From: Singulisphaera sp. GP187
Lineage (GTDB): Bacteria > Pseudomonadota > Gammaproteobacteria > Burkholderiales > Burkholderiaceae_C
Assembly: GCA_943327965.2 (NCBI GenBank)
Contig: CALPYQ020000116.1
Location: 1-5,971 of the forward strand
Reading direction: 5' to 3'
Length of the DNA: 5,971 nucleotides
The notes under the pieces are model-generated. The model saw only the letters and a list, made by a program, of their open reading frames with translations. It did not search any database and was not told where the DNA came from. The translations under genes were made by a program, and so were the position numbers. Positions 1-5,971 of this stretch are shown piece by piece; positions within the stretch are counted from its first letter, which is position 1, and every line of letters starts with the position of its first letter.

Positions 1-483
1 AGCAGAGGTATCAGAACCACCTCGACCTAAGGTGGTGATGTTGCCATCAGGGTCCACACCCTGGAAGCCTGTCACAATGACCACTCGGCCAGCCGCCAAA
101 TCTTGACGTACACGCGCATCATCAATCGATTCAATGCGAGCCTTTGTAAAAGCAGAGTTGGTTTTGATAGGGACTTGCCAGCCTGCATAACTCACAGAGG
201 GCATGCCCTCAGCTTGCAAAGCAATGGCCAGTAAGGCAGATGAAGCTTGCTCGCCCGTAGCGGCCAACATGTCGAGTTCGCGGTCATAGGCCGTGTCTGT
301 TTTGGCCGGCGACAATTCTTTGGCCAAGCCTAACAAGCGATTAGTTTCACCACTCATGGCGCTAGGCACCACCACCATCTGGTGGCCTGCCCTTGCCCAT
401 TTGGCGACGCGTTTGGCCACATTTCGGATGCGCTCTGTTGAGCCCATCGAAGTGCCGCCGTATTTGTGAACGATCAGTGCCAT
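1..483 (-). CDS. lysC: Aspartate kinase, N-terminal part (cut by window edge)
   Basis: Aspartokinase phosphorylates L-aspartate with ATP to give aspartyl-4-phosphate, the first cytoplasmic step towards lysine, threonine, methionine and diaminopimelate. The 161 codons visible begin [15 protein letters not shown], with the amino-acid-kinase signature KYGGTS at residues 7-12. [13 protein letters not shown] lies near residues 37-49, an ATGEQ segment follows, and [11 protein letters not shown] at 151-161 is the conserved nucleotide/aspartate-binding segment. The frame is open to base 1, so the rest of the kinase domain and the C-terminal ACT domains (family knowledge) lie outside the window. The ATG at 483-481 is the only sensible start because the signature follows at once. 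No Shine-Dalgarno is visible; the leader before it is A/T-rich. The gene follows tilS on the same strand after 84 nt and may have its own promoter. Confidence 0.96.
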   Translation of the reverse strand, partial: MALIVHKYGGTSMGSTERIRNVAKRVAKWARAGHQMVVVPSAMSGETNRLLGLAKELSPAKTDTAYDRELDMLAATGEQASSALLAIALQAEGMPSVSYAGWQVPIKTNSAFTKARIESIDDARVRQDLAAGRVVIVTGFQGVDPDGNITTLGRGGSDTSA

Positions 484-567
484 TTTTAAAAGTAATTAAA
501 GGGGAAATTTCAGCAAAACCCTAAGATTGTACTCGGGAGAACCCTAATTTGCGGGCATCTCTAAAGG
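484..567 (-). promoter_or_regulatory. tilS-lysC spacer with candidate lysC promoter
   Basis: On the minus strand this 84-nt gap contains TACAAT at 531-526, five of six matches to the sigma-70 -10 box. It would place a transcription start about 36 nt upstream of the lysC ATG. No good -35 element is seen 16-18 nt upstream (around CGCAAA), so the promoter is tentative. Two copies of TTAGGGTT flank the -10 box. No convincing terminator hairpin separates tilS from lysC, so read-through is possible. The gap is too short for a lysine riboswitch and I see no such structure. Confidence 0.4.
517..547 (-). repeat. Direct repeat TTAGGGTT x2 around the lysC -10 box
   Basis: The exact octamer AACCCTAA (TTAGGGTT on the lysC strand) occurs at 517-524 and 540-547. 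The copies are 23 bp apart start to start, about two helical turns, with the candidate TACAAT -10 element between them. The spacing and position would suit a binding site for a dimeric regulator, but two copies of an 8-mer can also arise by chance. The identity of the repeats is seen directly; the operator role is inference. Confidence 0.35.
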
Positions 568-1563
568 CTAAGTCTCAGCAGACCATGTCAAAACAGCCCC
601 TTCGCGCCTGACATACCCCCGCCCCACCTTCAAATGCAGACGATGACCCCTTGTGGTGCAAGCGGCAACTTGCGACAACAACTCCGCCAGTTGCACAGCG
701 CTAGGGGTGGTCTGATGCGCCACTTTAAGCCAATGACGCATGACCAAGGACTGCCTGGCCACACTTAACTTTTGAACAGCCGTAATGTTGGGGGCGCCAT
801 CTTGCAAGACTTCTGCCAAGCTAGCCCCCGCCACTTCATCCAAAATTTCTTGTGCCTCTGCAGCGTGAGAAGCGCTTCGCGCAAAGGTGTCTCTAAACTG
901 CGGAAATGCGCGATCCAATGCGGGTAACAATTGCGCGCGGATGCGATTGCGCGTGAACTGTTCATCTTGGTTGGTGGGGTCTTCAACCCATGCCACTTGC
1001 GCCTGCGTTAGATACTCTCGCAATTTAGCACCAGGCACTTTTAAAAAAGGTCGGTGCCACTGCAAACCATCACGAGTCCATTGCGCTGGCATGCTGGCCA
1101 AGCCTGGTAGGCCAGCACCCCGCGACAGGGCTAGCAACAGGGTTTCAACTTGGTCATCTGCATGCTGTGCCACCGCAATGTCCTTCACACCTTGCAAATC
1201 AGGATGTGAATGCACAGCCTCACTCAAAGCCGCATAACGAGCTCTTCTGGCGGCGTCTTCAGGGCTCTGCCCTGCTTCGTGTTTGGCATTGACTTTGCAC
1301 TGCACCAACGGCACTTGCCACTCATTGCACAATTGCAGGCAATGCTTCGCAAATAGATCGGCGGCTTCTTGCAAACCGTGGTGAATGTGGATGGCCCTGA
1401 CTTGCCCCGGCCATTGCCGAGCGCATGCCAACAGCAAGGCTGTTGAATCAGCACCCCCACTGAAGGCGACAGCCATTGGCAAAGAAGGCTGAAAACTGGA
1501 AGGCAACAAAATCGTGCCTACTGCAAAATTATTTGCTGACTTTGGTGTCGGTAAAACGGCCAT
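568..1563 (-). CDS. tilS: tRNA(Ile)-lysidine synthase, short form
   Basis: TilS uses ATP and lysine to convert C34 of the CAU-anticodon tRNA-Ile to lysidine, so that it reads AUA and is charged with isoleucine. The N-type PP-loop motif SGGADS is at residues 35-40 and HHGL at 61-64. [12 protein letters not shown] is at 102-113, [16 protein letters not shown] at 134-149 and EDPTN...RNRIR at 194-209, which together define the synthase domain. The remaining 120 residues fit the tRNA-binding middle domain. At 331 residues it is about 100 shorter than E. coli TilS (432, from memory) and appears to lack the extra C-terminal domain. The ATG at 1563 overlaps the end of accA by 35 nt and puts 34 residues before the PP-loop, somewhat long. 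In-frame TTG codons (residues 19-20) or ATG at 1476 (residue 30) are alternatives, and none has a clear Shine-Dalgarno. Confidence 0.95.
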   Translation of the reverse strand: MAVLPTPKSANNFAVGTILLPSSFQPSLPMAVAFSGGADSTALLLACARQWPGQVRAIHIHHGLQEAADLFAKHCLQLCNEWQVPLVQCKVNAKHEAGQSPEDAARRARYAALSEAVHSHPDLQGVKDIAVAQHADDQVETLLLALSRGAGLPGLASMPAQWTRDGLQWHRPFLKVPGAKLREYLTQAQVAWVEDPTNQDEQFTRNRIRAQLLPALDRAFPQFRDTFARSASHAAEAQEILDEVAGASLAEVLQDGAPNITAVQKLSVARQSLVMRHWLKVAHQTTPSAVQLAELLSQVAACTTRGHRLHLKVGRGYVRREGAVLTWSAET

Positions 1564-2503
1564 AGCTTTGCAAACGCTCGTAGCGACGCTCGACCAATTC
1601 TTTGGGCTTCAAATCGGTGACTTGTCGCCAAGCGTCGCCCAACGCGCGCTTGAGAAACGCGGCCATTTGGGCGTGATCGCGGTGTGCACCTCCGACAGGC
1701 TCATTCACAATTTTGTCGACCAAGTTGAGCGCCTTTAAGCGGTGCGCAGTAATGCCCAAAGCTTCAGCAGCCTCTTCGGCTTTTTCGGATGTTTTCCACA
1801 AAATAGACGCGCAGCCTTCAGGGCTGATGACCGAGTAAACCGCGTACTGCAACATGAGAACCGAGTCGGCCACTGAAATGGCCAAGGCACCGCCCGATCC
1901 ACCCTCGCCAATGATGGTGGTAATGATGGGCACCTCAAGTTGGGCCATCTCAAAAATGTTACGGCCAATGGCCTCTGACTGACTGCGCTCTTCGGCATCA
2001 ATACCGGGGTACGCGCCAGGTGTGTCAACAAACGTAAACACAGGTAATTTGAATTTCTCGGCGGTCTTCATCAGGCGCAAGGCCTTGCGGTACCCCTCGG
2101 GTTTGCTCATCCCAAAATTGCGCTGTGTGCGCTCTTTGGTATCACGGCCTTTTTGATGACCCAAAACCATGCAAGGCGAACCATTGAAACGGGCCAAGCC
2201 GCCAACAATGGAGAGGTCGTCCGCAAAGTGCCGGTCACCATGCATTTCAACAAAGTCCGTGAAGATTTCACGGATGTAATCCATGGTGTACGGACGCTCT
2301 GGATGCCGCGCTATTTTGGTTATTTGCCAAGGGGTGAGGTCGGAATAAATGTCTTTGGTCAGCTGCTGGCTCTTTTTGGTGAGCTGATCAATCTCTTCCG
2401 AAATATCAACGGCAGATTCGCTTTGCACGTAGCGAAGTTCTTCAATTTTGCCTTCAAGTTCAGCCACGGGCTGCTCAAAGTCTAGGAATGTGCGCTTGGC
2501 CAA
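1529..2503 (-). CDS. accA: Acetyl-CoA carboxylase carboxyltransferase subunit alpha
   Basis: AccA pairs with AccD to form the cytoplasmic carboxyltransferase that moves the carboxyl group from biotinyl-BCCP to acetyl-CoA, making malonyl-CoA for fatty-acid synthesis. The product is 324 residues (E. coli AccA is 319). A helical N-terminal segment ([35 protein letters not shown]) precedes the crotonase-like core. The core has VGGLARF around 100-106, [18 protein letters not shown] at 158-175 and [10 protein letters not shown] at 199-208, the oxyanion-hole glycines, followed by [15 protein letters not shown]. The start is TTG at 2503-2501, six nt after a strong AAAGGAGG; no in-frame ATG is nearby and residues from [12 protein letters not shown] match the family N-terminus. 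It lies 21 nt after the glycosylase gene and overlaps tilS. The accD gene is not in the window. Confidence 0.98.
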   Translation of the reverse strand: MAKRTFLDFEQPVAELEGKIEELRYVQSESAVDISEEIDQLTKKSQQLTKDIYSDLTPWQITKIARHPERPYTMDYIREIFTDFVEMHGDRHFADDLSIVGGLARFNGSPCMVLGHQKGRDTKERTQRNFGMSKPEGYRKALRLMKTAEKFKLPVFTFVDTPGAYPGIDAEERSQSEAIGRNIFEMAQLEVPIITTIIGEGGSGGALAISVADSVLMLQYAVYSVISPEGCASILWKTSEKAEEAAEALGITAHRLKALNLVDKIVNEPVGGAHRDHAQMAAFLKRALGDAWRQVTDLKPKELVERRYERLQSYGRFTDTKVSK

Positions 2504-2509
2504 AATGGG

Positions 2510-2517
2510 CCTCCTTT
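2510..2517 (-). promoter_or_regulatory. Strong Shine-Dalgarno that fixes the accA UUG start
   Basis: The minus strand reads AAAGGAGG, then CCCATT, then TTG. A spacer of six nt between a near-perfect anti-SD match and the TTG makes that codon the start of accA. It is the only strong Shine-Dalgarno seen before any gene in the window, and it lies in the 21-nt gap after the glycosylase stop. Confidence 0.85.
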
Positions 2518-2524
2518 ATGGATC

Positions 2525-3163
2525 TCAATACTCAACCGGCAAGGGGTCGAGCGACCGCCAAATATACCAAGTTGCAACTGTACTATAGGGACGCCAGGCT
2601 TCTGCAACCTCGCGTGCATCGCTTCTGCTGACGGGCTCACCCGAAAAATAGTTCTTGCTAATGCCATTAATCAGACCGACATCGTCCAAGGGCAACACAT
2701 TGGGTCGCATGAGGTGAAAAATTAAAAACATCTCAGCGGTCCAACGACCAATACCCCGAATGGCGACCAACTCTTCAATGATGGCCTCATCGTCCATGTG
2801 CTGCCACTCTTTGACGCTGACATTTTTGCCATGAAAATTCAGTGCCAAGTCGACCAAATATTCAACTTTTCGCGCTGACAAACCAGCGGCACGCATGTCG
2901 TCTACCTTCAGCTTGAGAACACCTGCTGGTGTAATTTTTTTGCTCAAGGCAGCAAACTTGTTCCAAACGGATTGCGCCGCTTTGACCGAAATTTGTTGAC
3001 CCACAATGCTCCGCGCCAAGGTTACAAATGCATCGCCTCTGGACACCAAACAAGCATCGCCAAACTGCGGAATGAGTCGCTTCATGACCCTGTCTTTTTT
3101 AGACAAATGGGCGCACGCGGCAGTCCAGTATTCTGGCGTGATGATGCTTTCAGTCACACTCAT
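2525..3163 (-). CDS. AlkA-family DNA-3-methyladenine glycosylase
   Basis: This predicted monofunctional base-excision-repair glycosylase removes alkylated purines such as 3-methyladenine, leaving an abasic site. The 212-residue product belongs to the HhH-GPD superfamily. It has [12 protein letters not shown] at 52-63, SARKVEYL at 96-103, and a helix-hairpin-helix around 132-151 containing [19 protein letters not shown] follows at 157-164, whose second Asp (D161) aligns with catalytic D238 of E. coli AlkA. The end ([19 protein letters not shown]) resembles the AlkA C-terminal WRPWRSYA..W segment. It lacks the extra N-terminal domain of E. coli AlkA (282 residues). The ATG at 3163 overlaps the cysS TGA as ATGA, suggesting translational coupling, with only a weak GGGAAG upstream. 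The frame stays open another 360 nt into cysS, but the homology starts here. Substrate range cannot be read from sequence. Confidence 0.93.
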   Translation of the reverse strand: MSVTESIITPEYWTAACAHLSKKDRVMKRLIPQFGDACLVSRGDAFVTLARSIVGQQISVKAAQSVWNKFAALSKKITPAGVLKLKVDDMRAAGLSARKVEYLVDLALNFHGKNVSVKEWQHMDDEAIIEELVAIRGIGRWTAEMFLIFHLMRPNVLPLDDVGLINGISKNYFSGEPVSRSDAREVAEAWRPYSTVATWYIWRSLDPLPVEY

Positions 3164-4536
3164 TGCGACGCTTCCCATGTGGTACCCGTGGCCGAGTCTT
3201 TGAGCACAACGCCCTGCGCCAGCAACAGTTGACGAATGCGATCGGCTTCTGCAAAGTTCTTGGCGGCTTTGGCATCTGCACGCGCTTGAATGTGCGCTTG
3301 AATGGCGGCTTCGTCTAAGCCAGCGCCAGCTTGCAAATACACCTGCGGGTCTGTTTGAAGCAGCCCCAAAATGGCGGCCAAGCTTTTGAGCAAGCCTGCT
3401 TGCTCGGACGACTGACTGCGATTGACTTCGCCAGCCAAATCGAACAAGACCGCCACGGCTTCGGGCGTGCCAAAGTCTTCGTCCATGGCCGCTTTGAAAC
3501 GCGCAGCGAAGGGATTGGCCCAATCAATTTGGAGATCGATGGGCGGAACTGATTGCAATGCGGTGTACAAACGTTTGAGGCCGCCCCGCGCATCATTTAA
3601 ATGCACATCAGAATAATTCAGCGGTGTGCGGTAGTGGCTTCGGACCAAAAAGAAACGAACTGTTTCGGCATCGAAGGCCTTGAGCACATCGCGGATGGTA
3701 AAAAAGTTGCCCAAGCTTTTGGACATCTTTTCATTGTCAACATTGATGAAGCCGTTGTGCATCCAAAACTGGGCAAAGGGCTGCCCTGTTGCACCTTCGC
3801 TTTGTGCAATTTCATTTTCGTGGTGCGGAAACTGCAAATCGGCACCGCCGCCATGAATGTCAAAACTGTTGCCCAACATTTGGCAGGCCATGGCTGAGCA
3901 TTCAATGTGCCAACCTGGTCTGCCCTCCCCAAAATTGCTAGCCCATTTGACGTCTGCAGGTTCGGTGGCCTTGGCACTTTTCCACAACACAAAATCCAGA
4001 GGATCTTCTTTGCCATCTAGAACGGCAACGCGCTCTCCTGCATGCAATTCGTCCAGTGATTTACCAGAAAGTTTGCCGTAGCCAGGAAACTTTCTGACGG
4101 CATAGTTCACATCGCCCTGAGGTGTACGGTAAGCCAAGCCTTTTTGTTCAAGCGTATCAATCATGCTGAGCATCTGGGGCACAAATTCTGTGGCGCGTGG
4201 CTCGGCCGTGGGACGGGCAATGCCAAGTGCATCAAAGTCTTGGTGCATGGCATCGATCATGCGGTCGGTCAACGCACGAATACTTTCCTTGTTTTCAACG
4301 GCACGTTTGATAATTTTGTCATCGATGTCGGTGATGTTGCGAATGTGCGTGACCTTGTAGCCACTGGCCTTTAACCAACGCTGCACCACATCGAAGGCGA
4401 CATTGGAGCGCGCATGACCCACATGGCAGAAGTCATAGACGGTCATTCCGCAAACATACATTCGGACATGCCCCGGCTCTAGAGGCGTAAAGTTGGCAAC
4501 CGCGCGTGACAGCGTGTTGTAAATGCGCAAGCTCAT
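3160..4536 (-). CDS. cysS: Cysteinyl-tRNA synthetase
   Basis: This class Ia synthetase charges tRNA-Cys with cysteine using ATP in the cytoplasm. The 458-residue product is close to E. coli CysRS (461). Zinc ligands are recognisable as C29, C213 (WHIECS), H238 and E242 (FPHHENE). The HIGH motif appears as HVGHAR at 38-43 and the KMSKS motif as KMSKSLGN at 270-277. NITDIDDKI at 67-75 is the usual catalytic-domain segment, and the C-terminal [21 protein letters not shown] is the usual anticodon-binding tail. The start is ATG at 4536, giving MSLRIYNTL; an in-frame extension of 46 codons exists upstream but has no family resemblance. No Shine-Dalgarno precedes the ATG. The leader holds a 16-codon ORF overlapping the ATG and a terminator-like hairpin. 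It is the first gene of the minus-strand run. Confidence 0.98.
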   Translation of the reverse strand: MSLRIYNTLSRAVANFTPLEPGHVRMYVCGMTVYDFCHVGHARSNVAFDVVQRWLKASGYKVTHIRNITDIDDKIIKRAVENKESIRALTDRMIDAMHQDFDALGIARPTAEPRATEFVPQMLSMIDTLEQKGLAYRTPQGDVNYAVRKFPGYGKLSGKSLDELHAGERVAVLDGKEDPLDFVLWKSAKATEPADVKWASNFGEGRPGWHIECSAMACQMLGNSFDIHGGGADLQFPHHENEIAQSEGATGQPFAQFWMHNGFINVDNEKMSKSLGNFFTIRDVLKAFDAETVRFFLVRSHYRTPLNYSDVHLNDARGGLKRLYTALQSVPPIDLQIDWANPFAARFKAAMDEDFGTPEAVAVLFDLAGEVNRSQSSEQAGLLKSLAAILGLLQTDPQVYLQAGAGLDEAAIQAHIQARADAKAAKNFAEADRIRQLLLAQGVVLKDSATGTTWEASQ

Positions 4537-4583
4537 GAATAACTGTTTTTGTTGTTGGGTGCAAAAAGGGGCTCGAGCCCCAT
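4533..4583 (-). CDS. Possible 16-residue upstream ORF coupled to cysS
   Basis: An ATG at 4583-4581 opens a 17-codon frame encoding [16 protein letters not shown], whose TGA overlaps the cysS ATG in an ATGA junction. Because cysS has no Shine-Dalgarno, ribosomes ending here could re-initiate on cysS. The ORF also has no good Shine-Dalgarno (GGAGG lies about 27 nt upstream, too far) and contains no cysteine codon, so a cysteine-sensing leader peptide is not supported. The first G of the palindrome is the last base of its start codon. It may be a chance ORF. Confidence 0.3.
   Translation of the reverse strand: MGLEPLFAPNNKNSYS
4563..4581 (-). terminator. Terminator-like hairpin in the cysS leader (candidate attenuator)
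   Basis: The minus strand carries the perfect palindrome GGGGCTCGAGCCCC (4581-4568) followed by TTTTT (4567-4563). As RNA it would fold to a 5-bp all-G/C stem with a TCGA loop and a U tract. It sits 27-48 nt before the cysS ATG and downstream of the candidate cysS promoter. The stem is short for an efficient terminator, so partial termination or a translation-blocking hairpin are equally possible. On the plus strand no T tract follows, so it is not a terminator for that direction. Confidence 0.4.
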
Positions 4584-4620
4584 TGATGTTGTATGAAGTG
4601 CCTGAACGCAAGGCCTCCGT

Positions 4621-4626
4621 TACAAT
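4621..4626 (+). promoter_or_regulatory. Candidate -10 box for the TPR-cyclophilin operon
   Basis: TACAAT matches five of six consensus -10 positions. A start near 4633 would leave an AAGG at 4639-4642 and the ATG of an 11-codon leader ORF within the transcript. No convincing -35 is seen 16-18 nt upstream. TATAAG at 4636-4641 is a rival -10, also without a -35, and would make the leader ORF almost leaderless. One of them must presumably serve, because the cysS operon is divergent. Confidence 0.3.
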
Positions 4627-4633
4627 TTGCCTC

Positions 4634-4662
4634 AGTATAAGGCCCAAACATGTCAGCCACAA
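4634..4662 (-). promoter_or_regulatory. Candidate sigma-70 promoter for the cysS operon
   Basis: On the minus strand, TTGTGG (4662-4657) and TATACT (4639-4634) are separated by exactly 17 nt. The -10 matches the consensus at five of six positions; the -35 keeps only TTG firmly. Transcription would start near 4627, giving a leader of about 90 nt that includes the hairpin and the short ORF. The same bases read TATAAG on the plus strand. Confidence 0.4.
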
Positions 4663-4685
4663 AGCAACTTTCAACGCCCCAATGA
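4650..4685 (+). CDS. Possible 11-residue upstream ORF coupled to the TPR gene
   Basis: The ATG at 4650-4652 opens a frame encoding [11 protein letters not shown] that ends in TGA at 4683-4685, overlapping the ATG of the TPR gene (4682-4684) as ATGA. An AAGG lies 7 nt upstream of this short ORF, whereas the TPR gene has no Shine-Dalgarno of its own. This fits entry at the short ORF followed by re-initiation. It could be coincidental; no homology is claimed. Confidence 0.35.
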   Translation: MSATKQLSTPQ

Positions 4686-5260
4686 CGCCTTTTCACAAGC
4701 TTACGCAAACCATTTGCAATTTCAAAGTCGTACAACGGATCCTTATCCGTGTTTTCCCTGTATTGCTTTGTTGGTTCAGCCCTTTTGCGCTGGCCGATGC
4801 CATTTCAGACATTGAAAGTCTCATGCAAAACAAACAATGGGCACAAGCACAGCGTTTGGTTCAATCAGAAATTGATCGAAAAACAAGCGCTGCGCAGTCG
4901 CCTCAATTGCGCCTAATGCAAAGCCAAATAATGGCGGGCTTAGGGCAAAACCAAGATGCCATCAAGACGCTTCAATTATTAATTCAAGAATTTCCTGAGC
5001 TGCCCGAGCCCTACAACAACCTAGGTGTTTTACTGGCCGCACAGGGTCAGTACGAGTCCGCCGCCGAGGCCTTTTTGACGGCCATCCAGGCACGTCCAAA
5101 CTACAAAATAGCGTTTCAAAATTTAGGCGATTTGTACACCGCCATGGCCCAACAAGCTTTCGCCAAAGCCAACTCTTTGAGCCAAGACGGAAAGATGTTA
5201 CCGCCGCCCAAACCAGCAGCCTCCGTTACAACCACCACCAACACACGCACACTGCGTTAA
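4682..5260 (+). CDS. Exported tetratricopeptide-repeat protein
   Basis: This 192-residue protein has an N-terminal export signal: basic residues up to R23, then a hydrophobic stretch [15 protein letters not shown] with likely signal-peptidase I cleavage after A38 (ALA|DA). The mature part begins with helical [27 protein letters not shown]-like units follow at about 74-107 ([22 protein letters not shown]) and 108-141 ([18 protein letters not shown], then [14 protein letters not shown]), with a start of a further unit at 142-163. The tail is low-complexity, with PPP at 174-176 and a Thr-rich end. TPRs bind protein partners, so a periplasmic scaffold or assembly role is likely, but the partner is unknown. 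The ATG at 4682 is the last plausible start before the signal peptide; its N-region is rather long. The next gene, a periplasmic prolyl isomerase, starts 4 nt after the stop, so the two are probably co-expressed. Confidence 0.85.
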   Translation: MTPFHKLTQTICNFKVVQRILIRVFPVLLCWFSPFALADAISDIESLMQNKQWAQAQRLVQSEIDRKTSAAQSPQLRLMQSQIMAGLGQNQDAIKTLQLLIQEFPELPEPYNNLGVLLAAQGQYESAAEAFLTAIQARPNYKIAFQNLGDLYTAMAQQAFAKANSLSQDGKMLPPPKPAASVTTTTNTRTLR

Positions 5261-5264
5261 CACC

Positions 5265-5971
5265 ATGCAACGACTTTCGACGCTTCTTCAAACCCGCGTA
5301 TTTTTCAGTTCTGTAGGCGCTACTTTGGTCCTTGTATTGGGCCTGTTTTTATCGCCATTGGCAGCGCATGCGCAAGACGCACCCAAACTCAAAATTGCGA
5401 CCAACATGGGTGACATCATGATTGAAGTTTATCCAGACAAAGCCCCAAAAACGGTGGCCAACTTCCTTCAATATGTCAAAGACAAGCACTACAACGGCAC
5501 CATTTTTCACCGTGTCATTCCCAACTTCATGATTCAAGGGGGTGGCTATGACATGCAATACAAAGAGCGGACCACCCGACCGCCCGTTCAACACGAAGGC
5601 CGTCAAGCCATGGCGGCAGGCTTGAAAAATCAAATCGGTTATTTGGCCATGGCCAGGACCAACGACCCCCAATCGGCCACTGCACAGTTCTTCATCAACA
5701 CCGTGGACAATGCTTTTTTAGACCCCACGCCTATTCCAGAAGGCGATCCGGTTAAGCGCTTTGAGTACCGCGGTCAGGTCTATGAAAATGTGCCCCGTGA
5801 AAACTTGCTCAATGCCTTGCAACTTTTTGGTTACACAGTTTTTGGAAAAGTTACTTCTGGCATGGAAGTGGTGGATAGAATACGGGGCACGCCAACAGGC
5901 ATGGGCGGTCCCTTCCGTACCGATGTCCCCAAAACACCTGTTGTCATTCAATCAATCACTTTGGTGCAATA
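5265..5971 (+). CDS. ppiA: Periplasmic cyclophilin-type peptidyl-prolyl cis-trans isomerase
   Basis: The enzyme catalyses cis-trans isomerisation of X-Pro bonds during folding of exported proteins. A signal peptide (hydrophobic core about 17-34, cleavage likely after AHA at 34-36) precedes a cyclophilin domain. The domain has IATNMGDIMIEVYPDKAPKTVANF at 44-67 (split: IATNMGDIMIEVY, then PDKAPKTVANF). The active-site FHRVIPNFMIQGG is at 81-93 with catalytic R83, and AQFFINTVDNAFLD is at 140-153. Compared with E. coli PpiA, about 29 extra residues lie between FLD (151-153) and FGYTVFGK (188-195). Codon 235 is followed by TA, the last two bases of the window, so the stop is probably TAA or TAG just past the edge; the protein appears otherwise complete. 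It starts 4 nt after the TPR gene, without a visible Shine-Dalgarno. The ppiA label rests on the signal peptide and fold. Confidence 0.93.
   Translation, partial: MQRLSTLLQTRVFFSSVGATLVLVLGLFLSPLAAHAQDAPKLKIATNMGDIMIEVYPDKAPKTVANFLQYVKDKHYNGTIFHRVIPNFMIQGGGYDMQYKERTTRPPVQHEGRQAMAAGLKNQIGYLAMARTNDPQSATAQFFINTVDNAFLDPTPIPEGDPVKRFEYRGQVYENVPRENLLNALQLFGYTVFGKVTSGMEVVDRIRGTPTGMGGPFRTDVPKTPVVIQSITLVQ

Noticed and set aside
517..547. Telomere-like TTAGGG repeats
   Set aside because: There are only two copies, separated by 15 nt of unrelated sequence, in a bacterial promoter region; the resemblance is incidental.
484..567. Lysine riboswitch upstream of lysC
   Set aside because: The gap is only 84 nt, less than half the usual size of that riboswitch, and no multi-helix junction is apparent.
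887..1237. 116-codon plus-strand ORF antisense to tilS
   Set aside because: It is rich in Cys, Arg and Ala as expected of an antisense shadow and lies wholly within tilS.
2153..2485. 110-codon plus-strand ORF antisense to accA
   Set aside because: It is fully antisense to a conserved enzyme; its openness is explained by accA codon bias, and it resembles no known family.
3164..3523. 120-codon upstream extension of the glycosylase reading frame
   Set aside because: It lies wholly inside cysS in another frame, is rich in Arg/Ser/Trp typical of a shadow frame, and glycosylase-like sequence begins only after the ATG at 3163.
3618..4016. 132-codon minus-strand ORF inside cysS
   Set aside because: It is in an alternative frame of a clearly coding gene and has no recognisable motif or ribosome site.
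4537..4674. 46-codon in-frame extension of cysS to 4674
   Set aside because: The extension has no CysRS character and runs through the candidate promoter and hairpin; the conserved N-terminus starts at MSLRIYNTL.
4523..4681. 53-codon in-frame extension of the TPR protein
   Set aside because: It overlaps the start of cysS on the opposite strand, would bury the signal peptide internally and spans the divergent promoter region.
5349..5951. Two minus-strand ORFs (107 and 77 codons) antisense to the cyclophilin gene
   Set aside because: The plus strand encodes an unmistakable cyclophilin across the same bases; no motif supports the antisense frames.
1..5971. A defence system, CRISPR array, insertion sequence or other novel accessory island
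   Set aside because: All coding space is filled by conserved chromosomal genes in a familiar order; no repeats arrays, transposase motifs, terminal inverted repeats or composition breaks were seen.

Overview
The window looks like ordinary chromosomal DNA of a betaproteobacterium of the order Burkholderiales, most likely family Comamonadaceae. The evidence is the gene order (cysS, an AlkA-type glycosylase, accA, tilS, lysC on one strand, with a TPR-protein/cyclophilin pair divergent from cysS) and the protein sequences, for example the AccA N-terminus and the start of the aspartate kinase. Base composition appears only moderately GC-rich, which would suit a low-GC member of the family such as a Limnohabitans-like freshwater bacterium. 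That genus guess is inference from memory, not from a search.

Minus strand, positions 4536 down to 1. A tightly packed, probably co-transcribed run contains cysS (cysteinyl-tRNA synthetase), an AlkA-family DNA-3-methyladenine glycosylase (ATGA overlap with cysS), accA (21-nt gap, UUG start behind a strong Shine-Dalgarno), tilS (35-nt overlap with accA) and, after an 84-nt gap with its own candidate promoter, the first 161 codons of lysC (aspartate kinase), cut by the window edge. Apart from the repair enzyme, these are housekeeping functions: tRNA charging, tRNA modification, the committed step of fatty-acid synthesis, and entry into the aspartate amino-acid family.

Divergent spacer, 4537-4681. 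This 145-bp gap must carry the promoters of both flanking operons. Neither cysS nor the TPR gene has a visible Shine-Dalgarno. On each strand a short upstream ORF (16 and 11 codons) ends in a TGA that overlaps the main ATG as ATGA. The cysS leader also holds a perfect 14-bp palindrome followed by five T residues, resembling an intrinsic terminator or attenuator. This is the least explained part of the window.

Plus strand, 4682-5971. A small exported TPR protein is followed 4 nt later by a periplasmic cyclophilin-type peptidyl-prolyl isomerase. The isomerase carries an unusual insertion of about 29 residues and ends essentially at the window edge. Both have signal peptides, so the pair probably acts in the cell envelope.

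I found no mobile element, CRISPR array, tRNA, rRNA, phage gene or defence system. The coding content is conventional; the points of interest are regulatory and structural details.
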